This document shows, piece after piece, positions 1 to 13,872 of a stretch of 64,000 bases of DNA. Within the stretch, counting starts at the first letter, position 1. The number at the start of each line of letters is the position of its first letter. Position numbers and translations under genes: made by a program. Source of the DNA: Nematostella vectensis (lineage: Eukaryota > Cnidaria > Anthozoa > Actiniaria > Edwardsiidae); contig NC_064045.1 in NCBI RefSeq assembly GCF_932526225.1, positions 6,275,498-6,339,497 of the forward strand, written 5' to 3'. Below the pieces are notes generated by a model. It worked only from the letters and a program-made list of their open reading frames with translations, did not search any database and was not told the origin of the DNA.

Positions 1-41
1 TGACACCAGATGTCATGGTATCGCCCATTCTCCTTAATGGA

Positions 42-3000
42 TCATAATCGTTGAGAGAAATCCTTGATAATACTTTGAACTGTAATTACAACTCCCATTA
101 TTCCCCCAACAACACCAAAAATAATAAGTGCAATATCCTTGATCACTATAGGTCCAGAGTTGCTGTCTTTGAACAAAACCAAATGGAAAACACACGGGAG
201 AATGTAGGCGAGAACGGAGCTCCCAAGCGAGCCAATCAGAGCGTTCACATAGGCGAAGTCGTCCTTTAGTAAAACTGCCATGCCAGCGGTTATCAGCACA
301 AGAAAAAAGCGAAGAAAATTACGTTTCCATGCTGCTGTCTGAAATAGAAAGAAAACAAACAATACATTTTTGCGTTTTGTAGTTCCGTGCCAGAAAAAAA
401 AAACATATCAATCAATGGAGCCTAGGGCAAGCGCGCGGGATACCCGTGATAATCATAAACGTTGTTAGGGTCTGGACCGATTTTCAAGATGACGGTCAGA
501 AAAATCGTAGTTAACACGAATTCCTGCAAGTTTGCGTGGAATTTTTTTACTTCACTGTTCTAAGGGAGGAAAAAAAATAAGAAAACGATTGAAGCGGCGG
601 ACTCCCAAATATGGTAACGATCAAATAAGGAATGGGCCTGAGCATGAAAAACGACGGTTTTCAAAACAAAATTGCTAGATATGAAAAATAAATAAAATTA
701 TATTAAAATTCCCTCCGCTGGATGTAAATCTTTTTTTCCTAAAAAATAGACATACCATTGAAAATAATGAAAATAATAATACACAAAGTAGGGTACATAC
801 CTTAAACTGTAGTTCGTGTTCGTTGGCCTCCTTTGACCTTGCATGGACGCTAACGCCAGACTCGCCATGGCTGGTTGTACTATCGATTGTCTGGTAATTC
901 GTTACTTCCTGGCGTCCGATAGCATCGGCCGGGCAGGACACAATGTCGGACAAATGAGACTTGTGTTTTCTTCTGATTTTTTCAAACACAAGACTTTCGG
1001 CGATTTGAATAACAGGGAAAAGTTGTAAAGGGTATGTGAAGAGTACAGCGATAATGAGAGTGACGCGGACGAGTTGAGCGAATAAACCAGTAGTTAGTTT
1101 GTCTGTGACGATCTGTGGAACGTCGTTGCCGTATATAAGAAATCCCAAAACACCAAAGGACCCCAGGAGAACCGAGAGCTGAGCAAGGGTGAGGTGTAGG
1201 TAGAGAGGGAAGCGAGGACGGTTAGATCCCATGCCAGACTCGATAGGGATAATCTGAAATAAGATAAAAAAATTGGATAGTAGTTACCGTAAAGGATCTA
1301 ATAAACGCCGGGGGCTTAGGGGGGAGGGGCGTTTATTAGATAGAAGGCGTACTTAAGATATGGGGCGTTTATTAGATCATTTACGGTACTAATCACCAAA
1401 ATCATCCTTGTCATCTTCATCATCATCACTAACATCAACACTACTATTACACCATTATCATCTCTGTATTGTCTTTTAATTATCACCATTTTCGCCGCTG
1501 TCATCATTAATATCCATACTCCATAGGGCATCAAAACGGAACAGGCGCTTACGAATTGCTAAGAAAAAACGCCGTTGTCGTCCTTCACAGCAAATCCAGA
1601 ACGCCTTTTTTCCTGTTTCTGGTTCAACGCGCACTGTCACAGACGTCAATGGGAAATTTGTGATATTCCTGAGGGCGTGGGCAGTTAATGATGCCGTTCG
1701 CGTTGTAAGCTCTCTATTGGTATCAACGCCCCAACACCAAACAATAAAAGAGAAAAACGTCCTTAAGATACTTACGCATCCAATCCCCTCATAGGCACAA
1801 GTTAGCTGTCCAAAGAAGATCGGGAAAGTGATCCAGTTGGCAAGAGTGACGTCATTCAGCTTGAAGTGGAGACCTGGGGACAAGAATCAAAGCGGCTTGG
1901 TCATTCAATTATAGTATCACAACGAAACACTTATAATCGAGAGGGCGTTGAGAAACATAGTCTTATGGCTTTGTAATTTGTCCCATCGCATGGGAGTTCT
2001 ATTTCTGTACCCTTTTTTATATTTTTTTAATATATATATTTTATTGATTTCCCAGCGTTATTACTAGGTGATGTTAGCTGTTGTGCTAACCCACCTTTCT
2101 TTAAAATGGTATAATGAAGAACACTTCACTCACCATCTAGTATTTGAACTAGAAGCCCAAAGAAACCTGCCAGTAGAGCAATGTTGGCTAGCCCACTTAT
2201 TGGTCCAAGTTTACGAATCTTGCGTATGAAAGCCATAGCGACTACGAATGGCAGAGGAATCAAGAGCAATAGAGGAAACATGGGAGCTGATCTTTGGCCG
2301 TGAGTTGCATCCATGAGTAATGTTCCATTCAGCGTTATTGTCTTCACCGACTCATCGCTTATAGGTACTGGAAAGTTGCTTAGTTTAGGCAAATGTTGCA
2401 CGGAGGCATTCTTTGTGATATTTTGGCTCGGAAATTCGTATGGGAACATCGATTTAATTGTATTTCCCATGAAAATAAAGTAGGCCACACAAAATCCTGT
2501 TTGCGTCAGTACGAGAGCGACATTGACAATTCGCAAGCCCCAATCGCCAATTGTGATTTTGCCAATGTCTCCAAGGGTCATTTCCATTTCGACGGCCATC
2601 CTGATTTTCTGCATCTCTTCGTGGCAGTGATCAGCTTTTAGTTGGCGGTACTGATGTGAGGAGTCTAGAATCATCGTGACAGCAACCTTTTTGCATTTGA
2701 TGATCATCTGGCAGCAGTGATCGGTTATAGTAGCTATGAGAACAAGCGCCACAATTCCAAGCTGCAACGAAACAAAGTCATTTGAATATCATTATACATA
2801 AAGTATTTGTTCGCTATCCATATGGCTCAAGTCTTATTTGTATCGTTAGGAATAAGACACGTGAACAGTGCTTGATTAGCTAGGTACAGCAATGTTTCAT
2901 AGCGAAAACACTCAAAAAAGGGTCTGTTTTACTTTTTTGAAAACTCGTCGCAAGGCCAATAGGTTTTAACTTTTAAAAGTCTATCAGGACTGATGAAGTT

Positions 3001-5535
3001 GTAGTTCTAAAGTGTTCATTGCTAACATGGCTAAATAAATAAATTGAAACTGGTGGATGACAAGATGGAGATTGTCAAGTAATCAAAATTATGTGCCTAA
3101 AAATTATGTGCATAAGTTTCAGAGTAGATGGTGGAGATTGATAAGTAGGGGGTGGAAGTCATTTTATTTTATTAGTTCAAATAAAACTTAAATCAACTTT
3201 TTTTAAAAAGTAGCCAGCGCTAGGTGGAACATAGCTGATGTTTCCACCAGCCACTGGGGCCTAATGAAACCCCTGCCTCTATGTACTGCATATACATACA
3301 TATTATTTCAAAAGACTTTGAAAATTATTTTTTGTGTGTTACCATGGTGATTTGGTGGGCATAGCTTGTCGAATCAAAATCATAGAAAGAGCTGTTGTGA
3401 AAAAGGCAGGCGCGTACACAGGGGGAGCATGCAAGGTGCACATGCACCCCTCCTTGTATAGCCCAAAAATACTGGGTGTGACCCTTGGCAGGTGCTCAAT
3501 TTTAATACCTTAGCTGCAATATTTTTGGTCAAGAATTGCTTGAATCTCATTAAAAGAATTTCCAAACATATTAAAAAAATACTTTTCCATTTAAACACTC
3601 ATTAGCATACAACCATAAAAAATGGAAACCTACGGAACAGTATTTTGTTTAAAAGAGATAGATTTAACAGAACTTGAACTTGAACTTATATCTTTGTCAT
3701 TATAATTAATACTTACAGCTAATCCGCTTTGCTTGAATGCAAATGGCAAAGCCAGGTAGCTTGTGCCTATAAATGCCTTCAATACGTTCGCAAAGTCTGT
3801 AAACTGTTGCCATGCTGTAGGTCTACAATAAGAAAATAATAATAGTTAGTTGATACAGTAATACTACTCCCACCCAAAACAAAATTGGGTGGATATCCAC
3901 CCCCCTTTTTGAGTAAAAAAATTATTGAAAGTCACTTTGTTTGAAGAAAATAAATAGTGTTCTTGTGCTTTCGCCTACTTGACTTTGCTGACGCAACAAA
4001 TCCAATTCAGTATAAAGTATTGTTAGATCTATGTGACCTACCAAGGACCACTGGATCAGTTATAAGCCGTCTATCCGGCCATCATCCACCCCCCATTTTG
4101 AAATCCTGGATCCGCCCCTGGAGAATGGTATATTTCAAAGACTAAAAATTAGCTAATGAAAAGCTAGCTAAAATAACAACTAATAAATAAGTTATTTTTA
4201 GATTTTTATGATCCTTTTCTACAATTAAATAATATATACAGCCCCTTTTCTTTTACAACCTTCATTGGTATGGTGTTCAGTGTAGAAAGTTTTTTTTTAA
4301 ACAGAATATATTAATAGTTTCATTTGATATGGCAATGAATTGATATGGAAAGACATGAGTTTTGAAGTTCCATACGTTTTGCTAAAAAAGATAATTTGCG
4401 CACAGTCAACCATATAAAAGTTTTAATTTTTTCATAAATTGCTAAATATAAAAGAATATGTTGTAGCAACAATAAAGCAAGGTACATAAAATTACTTATT
4501 GATATTGTGGCTTATTTGTATCTAATAGTGTTTGGCTTGATACAGATTTTCTATTGCTATATAACAATACAGGAACCTGGTGCATTAGGAGTGCAATATT
4601 AAAGAGCCCAGACCAGGCCCATGGGTATGGAAGAACCCACCCACCCACTCGACTGGAAAGTCCAATCTAATGAGGCAATGTTGACTACCACTGCGAGCTA
4701 GGATGGGCTACCTAAGAAAAAATATTCCGTTTAATGGCAAACGACCCCCCCCCCCCCCCACACACACACACACACTTGAACCCTTCAAATAAGAACCTTC
4801 TCTGTAAAAGAATGTAAAAGATGGAATGAAGGACTGTCACATCTAACGTTGGTCTCTTTCGCACACTCCAGTGGTCAGAGTCACACACAGGGAGCGCTGT
4901 GTGGCTCAGACCGCTGGCTGCAAAGGAGACTTATCCCTGGACAAAGATATTGTAATTGACTTATTTTATATTCTAACAAACTCAAAACACAAAACTTTAG
5001 TAAGCAATTTTGACCTAAGCACAATTTTGTTGTCTTTTCGTATTACATTTGTTTGTGAAACAATCTTATTCCTTCCGGTAATAAGTTACTTTTTCCTTAC
5101 ATTCTAGCATGAAATCGAAATTTTTGTTTTGTGTTTATCTGAACGCCGCTTGTTCTATACATATAACAATGACATGTACGGTGGACTGGTCCGATGATTA
5201 AAGAGTAAACAATGATAAATAGATTGAGATAAAAAAATACTCTGTTCTTGATTTCTAAAACAAATATAAGCACCCTTAAGGTTTAGTCAATAAACCCAAT
5301 GAGTTGATGATCGTGTTTACTCGTGTAAAAAAATAACAAAAATTCCAATTTTTTTGCCCCGTATTGAATCAAAGCAAAAATTGTATTATACATTGATAAT
5401 AAAAATAGCTTTAACATATATATAATAGCTTTAAAAAAATTAATTCTGAAAAAGGTTAAAAACGAAAAGATAAAGTTAGGTTACTTACGACAGCACGACA
5501 CCGCCGGTTTCGCTAATTGGAACATAATGTGCCAT
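42..5535 (-). CDS. SLC36-like proton-coupled amino-acid transporter, six coding exons
   Basis: Multi-pass membrane transporter of the Aa_trans superfamily, most like SLC36 (PAT) carriers that move small neutral amino acids with protons across plasma or lysosomal membranes. Coding exons on the minus strand, in order: 5489-5535, 3717-3822, 2134-2761, 1776-1873, 801-1253, 42-338. All borders are GT..AG and phases agree, giving 1629 nt (542 codons plus stop). The start ATG is at 5533-5535. Exon 2 holds the family N-terminal helix (FANVLKAFIGTSYLALPFAF). Exon 4 has NWITFPIFFGQLTCAYEGIG and exon 5 a hydrophobic block ending FPVIQIAESLVF. Exon 3 has an extracellular loop with N-glycosylation sequons (NITKNAS). 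Exon 5 carries a longer hydrophilic loop (about 50 residues) than I expect for vertebrate PATs. Family assignment is firm; the substrate and exact paralogue are not determined. SLC38 or SLC32 relatives are less likely. Confidence 0.88.
3405..3490. repeat. Fragment of CAGGCGCGTAC repeat family
   Basis: Begins CAGGCGCGTACACAGGGGG, the same terminus as the fuller copy at 40313-40488. The right end is not recognisable, so this is probably a truncated non-autonomous DNA transposon in intron 2 of the transporter. Confidence 0.4.
3862..4120. mobile_element. hAT-like MITE, family A
   Basis: About 260 bp inside intron 1 of the transporter. It ends GGATCCGCCCCTG and starts with a short imperfect inverted version. 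The internal part (CCGTCTATCCGGCCATCATCCACC, TGGACCACTGG-like blocks) recurs in inverted orientation at 36826-37070. The CAGGGGCGGATCC terminus resembles hAT-superfamily MITE ends. There is no coding capacity. Confidence 0.5.
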
Positions 5536-5689
5536 TTCAATGCTTGAAAATCATCAAATCCAAGCCAATTCGCAGGGAGACGGTGACTGTTAAAAGTCCG
5601 CTTTGCTAGAGAGATAACTGGACGATATCAAGATAACAGGGCCATAGGATACAGGTTTGAACTTGATTCAAGTCGACTGCTTTCTTGTT

Positions 5690-5712
5690 TCGTGGCAGCC
5701 ATCTTGAATGAA
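5690..5712 (-). promoter_or_regulatory. YY1-type promoter motif upstream of the transporter
   Basis: Read on the minus strand this is AAGATGGCTGCC, a close match to the YY1 core (AAGATGGCGGC) often found near transcription starts of TATA-less animal genes. It lies about 160 bp upstream of the transporter ATG in the same orientation. Inference only; no transcript evidence is available. Confidence 0.35.
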
Positions 5713-6251
5713 ATAAACATGTGACATGTTCGCGTTCCATCCAGGAAATCACGTGACGTTGAGCAGAAGGGCCCTTTCGAAACTGGAGAAGAAAACCAGT
5801 TATGGCGAAACTAGATGAAAACCAGTTATGGCGAAACTGGAAGAAAACCAGTTATGGGCCATATGCTCAAGGGATATGTAAAAGGATATGTATATAAATC
5901 GCGGAACTAAATATAATGCATTCATACAACCCGTCACATAACACTTCATTTTTATCTTTGGTTCTCTAAATAACGCAAGGCCCGCTAATGTCATAAAACA
6001 CACGGGTATTTGTACCTAGCCTTATCCTTTCTCACGAGAAATATCGATGAGTGCAGGCAATATTGAGGTTCGAAGTCGAAATATTGGCTTTTTTAGTGTG
6101 TAATTAGAAATATGTGCTGTCACGCATTATTGTAACGTGACAAGAAATTATGAATACGCCAAAAAAGGGTTTGAGCGGATTCATCTCTTTGCTCAAAGTA
6201 CGAAAGAGAGGAAAAACCGGATCCTATCCAAGAAATTTGTAACCCAGGCTC

Positions 6252-6366
6252 AGGAAATCGTACCCTGGTCCCAGAGCCTCGAGCGTCTCTCTATTCAGAG
6301 AGACCTCGCCTGCTCGCTGACCACTAAAGAGACGCACGAGGCTCTGGAACCAGGGTAAGGAAATCG
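6252..6366. mobile_element. 97-bp MITE with 21-bp TIRs and 9-bp target duplication
   Basis: The element body is 6261-6357. The left end TACCCTGGTCCCAGAGCCTC and the right end are inverted complements over 21 bp with one mismatch. The 9-mer AGGAAATCG flanks both sides (6252-6260 and 6358-6366). A 9-bp target duplication is typical of Mutator-like elements. The interior is a short GC-rich hairpin with no coding capacity. Confidence 0.7.
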
Positions 6367-9201
6367 GGCTAACCTCAGCCATAGACTGTGTGACGCAATG
6401 GTCACGTTAGAGCGAAAACCGAGTGTATAAAACTTTAAAAATTGTTAAGGCTTTTTATTTATTTACATCGTATGAAATCTAATATTCTCTTTTGAATTGA
6501 TCGTTACAACACTTTGCTGTTAAATAATGCAGAATACGTGATGAACCACGGCGCATTGCGCACAACGTGTCCATTTCATTCTCGTTGTTATAATCAATGC
6601 CATGTTTTGCTTTTCACAACTTTGGAGATAAATTAAGATATTTATATTTTCCTAATAATTTTACTACCTTAACCTCTACACTAAGATTCCTCTTTTGATA
6701 AAAAGCCAAGTTTGAGGGAGCATTTCACATTTTCATTCCCAGTCTCCACCAAAATCAGAAGATTCAGGTCGCAAAGGGCTTGATCTCTAAGCATGTGTTC
6801 TTGAAGTTTTTGTTCCTTATAGCAAATATGGCACTTTTCGAGGGCAAATCACTTCTTAGTATGTAATAGCTGATAGTTAGAGCGAACACACATATGGGAC
6901 GTTTAATACGCCCGGGGGTTGTGGGGTGGGGGTGTTTTTTAGGGTAAAAGTGATAGGGACACGCTCGTTGGGAATTCAAAAAATACACGTAAAAATTACT
7001 GCACACCAAAAATTGTTACCGAATTTGCTATCACAGAAATATCCCAGAAGCAAAGGTTAACCTCTGAAAATACTAACACAGATTAAAAAAAAAATCCCTT
7101 TTGATCTCCACAACGACCATGCCTATCAGGTCGACATGGGAAGAACCCCCCCCCCCCCCCCCCCCAAATCCCCCTCCGCATTTCACTCTTTCCTTTGTGT
7201 CCTGGACTCGAGGGTTCCCCTACTAACTGTACATGATATTATATACAAGTAAAGAAATGCAAAGACTTTTGTTTCCAGGCCACTCTTTGTCAGCATGGCA
7301 CAAAAAGTGACCTAGGAATGAGGCCTGGCAACTAAGCTATGCGATTAAAATTGACAACAGGTAGACCAATTCACATTGAGTTCTGTGCTGGAAGCATTCT
7401 CCATAACGTTGTCTGTGCAACAAGCCGTCTGTTTATCTCCGCTAGCGCAAGTGCGTACCGCAAGCACTTATGTGGCGATAATGTATGTGTTTTACGATCG
7501 TCCCCGCTCTTAGTATAGTTCTCCTTGAGGTGTTGGCCATTTTGCCGCCTTTTTGCCTTTTTCTTGTCAAAAGCTGTGATCCTCTTAATGTCCGGGTTCG
7601 ATTTGATAGCTTTCGGGCTTATTCGACAAACAACTTGCTTTTTCTGTAAAACAACAACAACAGAGCAAGGAGTTAGATTCAACGAACCGTTAACTGTTGG
7701 CCGTTATTAGGACTACCGTAGCTATTATAGCCAAATCAAAAATTCTTGTCTCGTTTGGGGTAGTTGGAGTTAGCCGAGTAGGTAGACTTCAAGCAGTCGC
7801 CGCTGTGTTGATGATTTTACTACTCTCCCCAACAAGAGAAGAGAAACGCTCGACACAGGTGACTAAAAATAGTATCTAGGGAATCTAGTTTGAATTGGCG
7901 GGGATTTCGAGTTATCAAAGTCAACGGGGTCAAACGCAAGAACACTTTTCTTTTTGATTTGTTTATAAACGCGTGCACCATGTAACTACCCCCAAACCAT
8001 CGCCACAGGTATACCACTCATTCCCTTGTACCTTGGGCGACAGATCCGTTTTGTTGACGCCATTTTGATGTCGCTCGATTAGCGCTCGGGACTGGCGCTG
8101 GAAACCAACACGGTAACCTTGACAACAAATTTATAAAATGCATAAATTAATCACTTTTATCAACAAAAAGTGTCTTAATCCTACATGTTTTTGGTCATGT
8201 GTTAGAGGTCATTTATTTTTTCGTGCCCGCTAACAGTGTAAATATCGTCGCCAGGCGCGGATCGAGAAAAAAAAGACCTGTTTACGAAAATAAGAATAAA
8301 AATATTTCGGCTCTATGAACAGAATTGAGACATACGGATATGGCTCACACAGTACTAACTCTTATCGTGACCTGTTGATGTAAAATAGGCCTGTATCCGC
8401 GCTTGTTCGCATTTACATACAATCCGCGCCAAGACTAGTTGACCCATTACCGATTACGCTAAACCTTCACAAAATCCCATGTCTAGCAATTATGTTTGTC
8501 ACACAAATTAATGCTCCCCTCTCCCCCCTGCAAATGTTGAGCGCCGTTCCTGGCCTAAGTGAACAACATTCGTTCGAGGGGAAGGGGGGAACGGGCGTGG
8601 CTAAAAAGAGGTTTACCGGTATGCACCCATAGACGCAAAAGCGGGTATCGTTTCCGCGAAATGGGTCAACAGTTGCGGGAATTGTAGAAAGATCAACATA
8701 GCTGGCCTTGTGAAATGACCTTTAACAAAAGGTATTGGGATTCTCTCGTTTAAGAATAAATCATACTCGGAAAATCGACGATGGCTTTTATCCTGTTCCA
8801 CAGGCGCTAGTTAGACGGAAATCCCGAGCTGGAATAGCCGATCTTCGTTGCGCGAAAAAAACGGAGGCGATATCGTGCAGATTGCGGCTCCCCACTTTGG
8901 CAGGCTAGCTTTCAACAAGAGACTATTACAAACTCACCAGAAAACCGCTTTCCACCTATGCGCCTGCAGTTAGGAGAAAACACGTGACCACAAGGGCAAG
9001 CCCGATTGGTGGATGCAACCTGCAGAACAAAATGATACCAGTCACCACTGGCATACCAACCTACTTTTCAGACGTTAGAAATACCGCTTATTCTGAATAA
9101 ATACACATCACAAAGCAATGTTTACTGTGACCTTTATTCTAGGATATAAGACAATTATAGGACAATTACAGGGTGATCAATCGTGAAAATATTCGGGCTA
9201 G

Positions 9202-9444
9202 TTAAAGCCGCATTGTCACCAACTTACTTCCGGGGGTCCGTCGGAAACGTCAACCGTCAAAAGACAAAAAATCCATTAGAAACCGCGCTATAAAACGGGC
9301 CATCCGCTCTAAATTATCAGTCAAATCCTCGAAAAAACTTCCAAAAGACACACTGCTTTTAAAATTTTGAAATATTTCCGTTAAAAATCATCAGAGATTG
9401 TTACGTAATCGACCGGAAGTAGACTGGTGACAAGGCGGCTTTAA
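9202..9444. mobile_element. MITE-like inverted repeat, about 243 bp
   Basis: The ends are imperfect inverted complements: TTAAAGCCGCATTGTCACC on the left and GGTGACAAGGCGGCTTTAA on the right, followed inward by CTTCCGG and CCGGAAG. No clear target duplication could be read. It is probably a non-autonomous DNA transposon. Confidence 0.45.
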
Positions 9445-12137
9445 GTGGGATTGACTGGAGACCGAGAGGTTGGGAAGCCTGTGCAGTCACACCTTCAAGA
9501 GAGAATCTCAAGCACATCAAACGCCGATTTTGATTCTGCACTGGATTGCTTGGTTGTTGGAGTGTGTTGACTGTGATAACAATCACGGATACCAAGGGGT
9601 GGGGGGTTGGGGGGGAGGTGTCATTTACAGTATATGACAGCACTTTCGCGCATGCGAACACTAGCAAAATAGTGCGATCATCATTTGAATAATTTTGAGC
9701 AAATGATTCAAATAGCGCATCGAGATTAGAGTTATCTTCATATAATTGAAAAAAATGGAACACATTACATCGAATGATAATTATTTTGCTCAAAGAAAAT
9801 AACTTAATAAAAGGATGTCTTTTTCTCAAACTTTGGATATTAAGCATTTCTCAATTCCCGACAGTTTCCGCTTGAGAAGTTTAGTAGACAATATACCTAA
9901 CCACCTAAGAAATGGAAATTTTGATCGCAGCCATTCCCTCCCCTCCCCCTCCCTCCCCCCCGCCTCTTTATTCCTTCCCTCCCACTCGTTCTTGGACCAA
10001 ATTCTGTTTTCACTCTAGAACTCGAATTTCAGTCTCAACTTGTCTAAATCTGATTAATTCAACTATTTCCTCGGGTAAAATATATTAATGACTCGAATTT
10101 GCCTTAAACTCAAAACTCCATATCTTTATTCGTTAGTTTTAAAAAAGAGTGTAAAGCTCAGATTATATGGTAACTAGATATTATTTTTGTATTCTTTTGT
10201 AGTTATCAGCCAAGCTTAAAGGTAGAGTTACCGTATTTTCTACATTCAAATATATGTCTAATAATTAGCAAATTTTAGGAAAATACAAGAAGCTATGCGG
10301 ACGAATGGTTTCCAGGTTAAAAGCTTGAAGGATAGATAAACAATACACCTTTCCCTACTGAGTCACCAAATCCAGCCAAAAATACAAAATACGATGTGTC
10401 TACTTTTAAAACATTCTACCTCTCATTAAGAAACAAAAACAGAGATACCTCTTAGGCAAATCCCCGCGAAAGCTTTCGCGACAACCGCGATGTCTTTCCT
10501 TTACACCTCCCATATCGGCGAAAAGCCCAAACTATGACCGACATATAAACTTTGTTGGGGTTTTGGGCCAGAGTATACCAAAAACAAAACACTGCCTAGA
10601 AACTCGACAGGTTAAAATCCTTTTATTGTAGAATTGGACACAAATGAGAATAAAAATTGAAAAAGAGTAAGCGATTTTAGATGCGGTTTTGGTTGGAATT
10701 TTTGGGATAGTAGTGGCTTACGCACCCTCTCCCGCAATTTGCAAGGAACCGGCCTTTACTATTTCTGCATCAAAATATCGTCGAGAAATATCCACAATGA
10801 AACCTATGCTTCGTGTTCAAATGATTATAAAACAAGGAACTTTGTTGTTGTTAAAAAGCAGGTGGTATAAAAAAGGCGAGCTAAGAACAGGGTAACATAA
10901 AAGTAGCGAGTGTAATATTATTTTAGAGTGTGTGTATCCACTCGTACGAACGACCACTGACCCCGTAACGAACACACAAAAACACAAATAGTTCGGCCGC
11001 TCAAATCTAATAAAATTAGCATTGTCATGTCTTAAAAACATCGTTAAAATTACCTTGTTACTGCATGCAATGCAAAGCTTCAGCATTGTTCGGTTGTCGT
11101 CGGTTATTATTTGAGTTTTTTTTGCGATTTTTTTATATTTTCAGACTGCGCAAGACTGTCAACATATGAGAGTTCGTTATACAATGGAGCCCTCTGGCCG
11201 CCGTCCAGAGATTGACATCTCAATTTACATAACAAAAACCTTTTTTCTAATCAGCCAATCATGTCACAGACATCTCGAACCCCGGTTACGTAGAAACACT
11301 TATGCTAATAAGAAATATTTGATATCGTTCTTTTGTACACATTGTTTTTGGCGCGTTAGGGAAAAAAGCTTTATGTTCATAATTAAGAACGCCTTATTTC
11401 CGCTTTTGAATATTGATTTTTAACTGGTCATTTTCTTAGAAAGCTTTTAAGGAAATTGATGGAGATATTTCCGACAAGCCGCTAGCCCACGGGGTGCACA
11501 AAACTCGGGTTACCTGCGGTGCTGGGAGGTTTGAACTAAAAAATAACAAACACGACGAAAACTTCGTCCTGGCTCTCAGATGTTTTCTGGAACCTTCGCT
11601 TCGTTATCCCTCATTATAAAACAACAAAAGTTCATCTCGGAACATTAAATTAGACAATATAAACATTAAATTAGACAATCCTTTGTTTGAATTTGTAGAT
11701 ATTTTTAGACAGCACGATTCAGTCGTATGCGACCTGCCTTTGACGTTTCTTAGCCCTGAATTGCTGAACTACACACTACGACTTGACTTTCGTAGCCGCA
11801 CTCTCTACGACTCGAGTTGCAGAGATGTCGCCATCAAGCGCGTGCGACGGGATCGTGCATCGAGTACACAATTAAAACAAAACAACTTAGAAACAATCGG
11901 GTAAAATGCATGAAACCATGCTGGAGAGCGAGCTATACCATAATTTGTTGAAACAGATTAAATGGATTTCTTAAGAAATATAAATCATTATAAGGCAGCA
12001 GGATGCAAGGGCGCGAGGAACAGAGCTTGTTAGGAGAATTCAGAGAATAAGCAAGAAATTCCCTCTTAATTGGCTGAAAATATTGCGACGCGCGTTTACT
12101 TAGAAAACCCGACTTTGTGCACATTTCGGCAAGCGCA

Positions 12138-12565
12138 CCAGAGTCTGTTCGTGCCCATCGGCGTCTGTTCGTGCCCATCGGAGACTGCATATCAATATTT
12201 GGGTGACCTTCAAACACGCTTGGTCAATCCCTTGGAGACCTGGGTCTAAGGACTTTTCAAGATTAGTAAGAAAAAGATTTGACCAAGCGATCAAGTTTTT
12301 TTTTTGACAAATTTTTTCCTCGAGTCTCAATTGACAGGAATCGTCATTTTTCACCATGTTTTCTGTAGATCCGGGAGCGCGAATGGGCATCAATGTCCAT
12401 ATAAGGCAATACATACGAAGGACACTATCCCTGGGAAATATGTTTGATATGTTTGTGCCCATCGGAGACTATTCGTGCCCATCGGCGACTGTTCGTGCCC
12501 ATCGGAGACTGTTCGTGTTCATCGGAGACTGTTCGTGCTCATCGGAGACTGTTTGTGCCAATCGG
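12138..12565. repeat. 20-bp tandem repeats in two clusters
   Basis: The unit resembles GAGACTGTTCGTGCCCATCG. About two units lie near 12138-12184 and about six lie near 12450-12565, with point differences such as CCCATCG, TTCATCG and CTCATCG. Apparent ORFs rich in RAHRRLFV are translations of the repeat and not genes. Confidence 0.75.
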
Positions 12566-13067
12566 AATAGCTGCTGAGATTGCGCTAAGATTTAAAAAAA
12601 CTTCACCGGTTCTTCTTTTCCATTTATGTCATTTATAAAATTCAGGAATCCATCTCTACTCTATTTCATTGGTGCGCACGCATGTTAGCCCTCTTCTTTT
12701 CTCAATTCCAGTCCCTCTCCTTCCTGTATGTACCTGTGGGACTGGTGACAATATAGTTATAGCGCATGCGCGAGTAGAACGACAACTTGATTCGCGCTGT
12801 GAGTTTTTTCTGTGAGTTTTATTTATGAGTTAAGTGTCTCAATTATCACCTCGAATCACTGTTACGCTAGAATCTTTTAAAAACGCTGGGTCATCGCATA
12901 TAGTTCTTGTTTCTTTCTTGGCGAGATGCGAGCAAAAATAGGACGTTGAATTTCTTATTATTGATGAACATTTCATGCATTTAAACTAGGGGAATAACAA
13001 ATGGTAGCGCCTTCGATTCTAACTAGTCACCAATGTTGTCGAAATCTACTACTCGCACGTAGCAACT

Positions 13068-13229
13068 CACCTAGAAACGGGTGACAATTTACCTTTTACC
13101 TAAAATACAATACAGTACATGCACCTAGTAACGGGTGACATTTTACCTTTTACCTAAAATACAATACAGTACATGCACCTAGTAACGGGTGACATTTTAC
13201 CTTTTACCTCAAATGCAATACAGTACATG
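13068..13229. repeat. 54-bp direct repeat, three units
   Basis: Unit starts CACCTAGTAACGGGTGACAT and repeats three times with few differences. The second copy of the duplication has only one unit near 26588, so the triplication happened after the segmental duplication or was lost from the other copy. Confidence 0.8.
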
Positions 13230-13872
13230 CTTATAGAGGCCTGTTAGGCCAGGATCTCATTTGGCTATTTTTGGAAATGTGATTTTTTTTTTCAAACATT
13301 GGGAATCCTGTGGAGTGCAAAGGGACGGGAAGCACTGGGTCGGTTTGCGCGCTGAATAATGCTTGACAGATAGTGACGTCACTGGCTAGAGAGAGACCCA
13401 CTTGCACGCATAGCGAGCCTCGAGATATTTGAAAACATTAGGACATGGATCGAACCCTACCAAGTCTATATGATTAACCTTGAAACTACACGACTGCTTC
13501 CCCTGGCAGTACTCTTGTACCTTGACGAGGGTCTGGGATATTGTACGGTGCAGATGCGGTTCGCTGAATGGGGACACGGTTCTCGGGCGGACCTGGCGTA
13601 CAAGGCCCACTGACAGTCCAAGACAGCCCCTTGTTGACAAGACAACTCCAACGCCTTTGTATTGCTGCATGTTATAGACGTCGCTAAAGGTAGAAGATGT
13701 AAACATGGCATCATGTTTTTTGCATAGATTTGTGCTTCTTTATAAAACAAAAATAATCTTCAAACACTTTTTAAGAAAAGTACTAGTGGAACAGTGGATT
13801 TTTGGGCACTGCTCAATGAACTACCCCAACCGCAAAACGCTGGTATTTCAGCGACCTAACCAAATCTTATGG

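Larger units (their letters stand above)
5713..12842. other. Intergenic stretch without a convincing gene
   Basis: No domain-bearing ORF was found. It holds a roughly 32-bp tandem duplication at 5787-5858, a MITE at 6252-6366, a poly-C run near 7147-7166, an inverted repeat at 9202-9444, and 20-bp repeats near 12138-12565. A minus-strand lysine-rich ORF at 7371-7644 starts just after a good acceptor (GTTGTTTTACAG). A minus-strand ATG at 8061-8063 (reading MASTKRICRP) sits in a YY1-like CGCCATTTTG context. I could not join the two in phase, so a small unrecognised gene here remains only a possibility. Confidence 0.5.

Noticed and set aside
7371-8063. Small lysine-rich two-exon gene on the minus strand
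   Set aside because: The acceptor and a plausible start exist, but no donor-acceptor pair I tried kept the frame and no domain is recognised.
12356-12638. RAHRRLFVPIG repeat protein
   Set aside because: Direct translation of a 20-bp tandem repeat.
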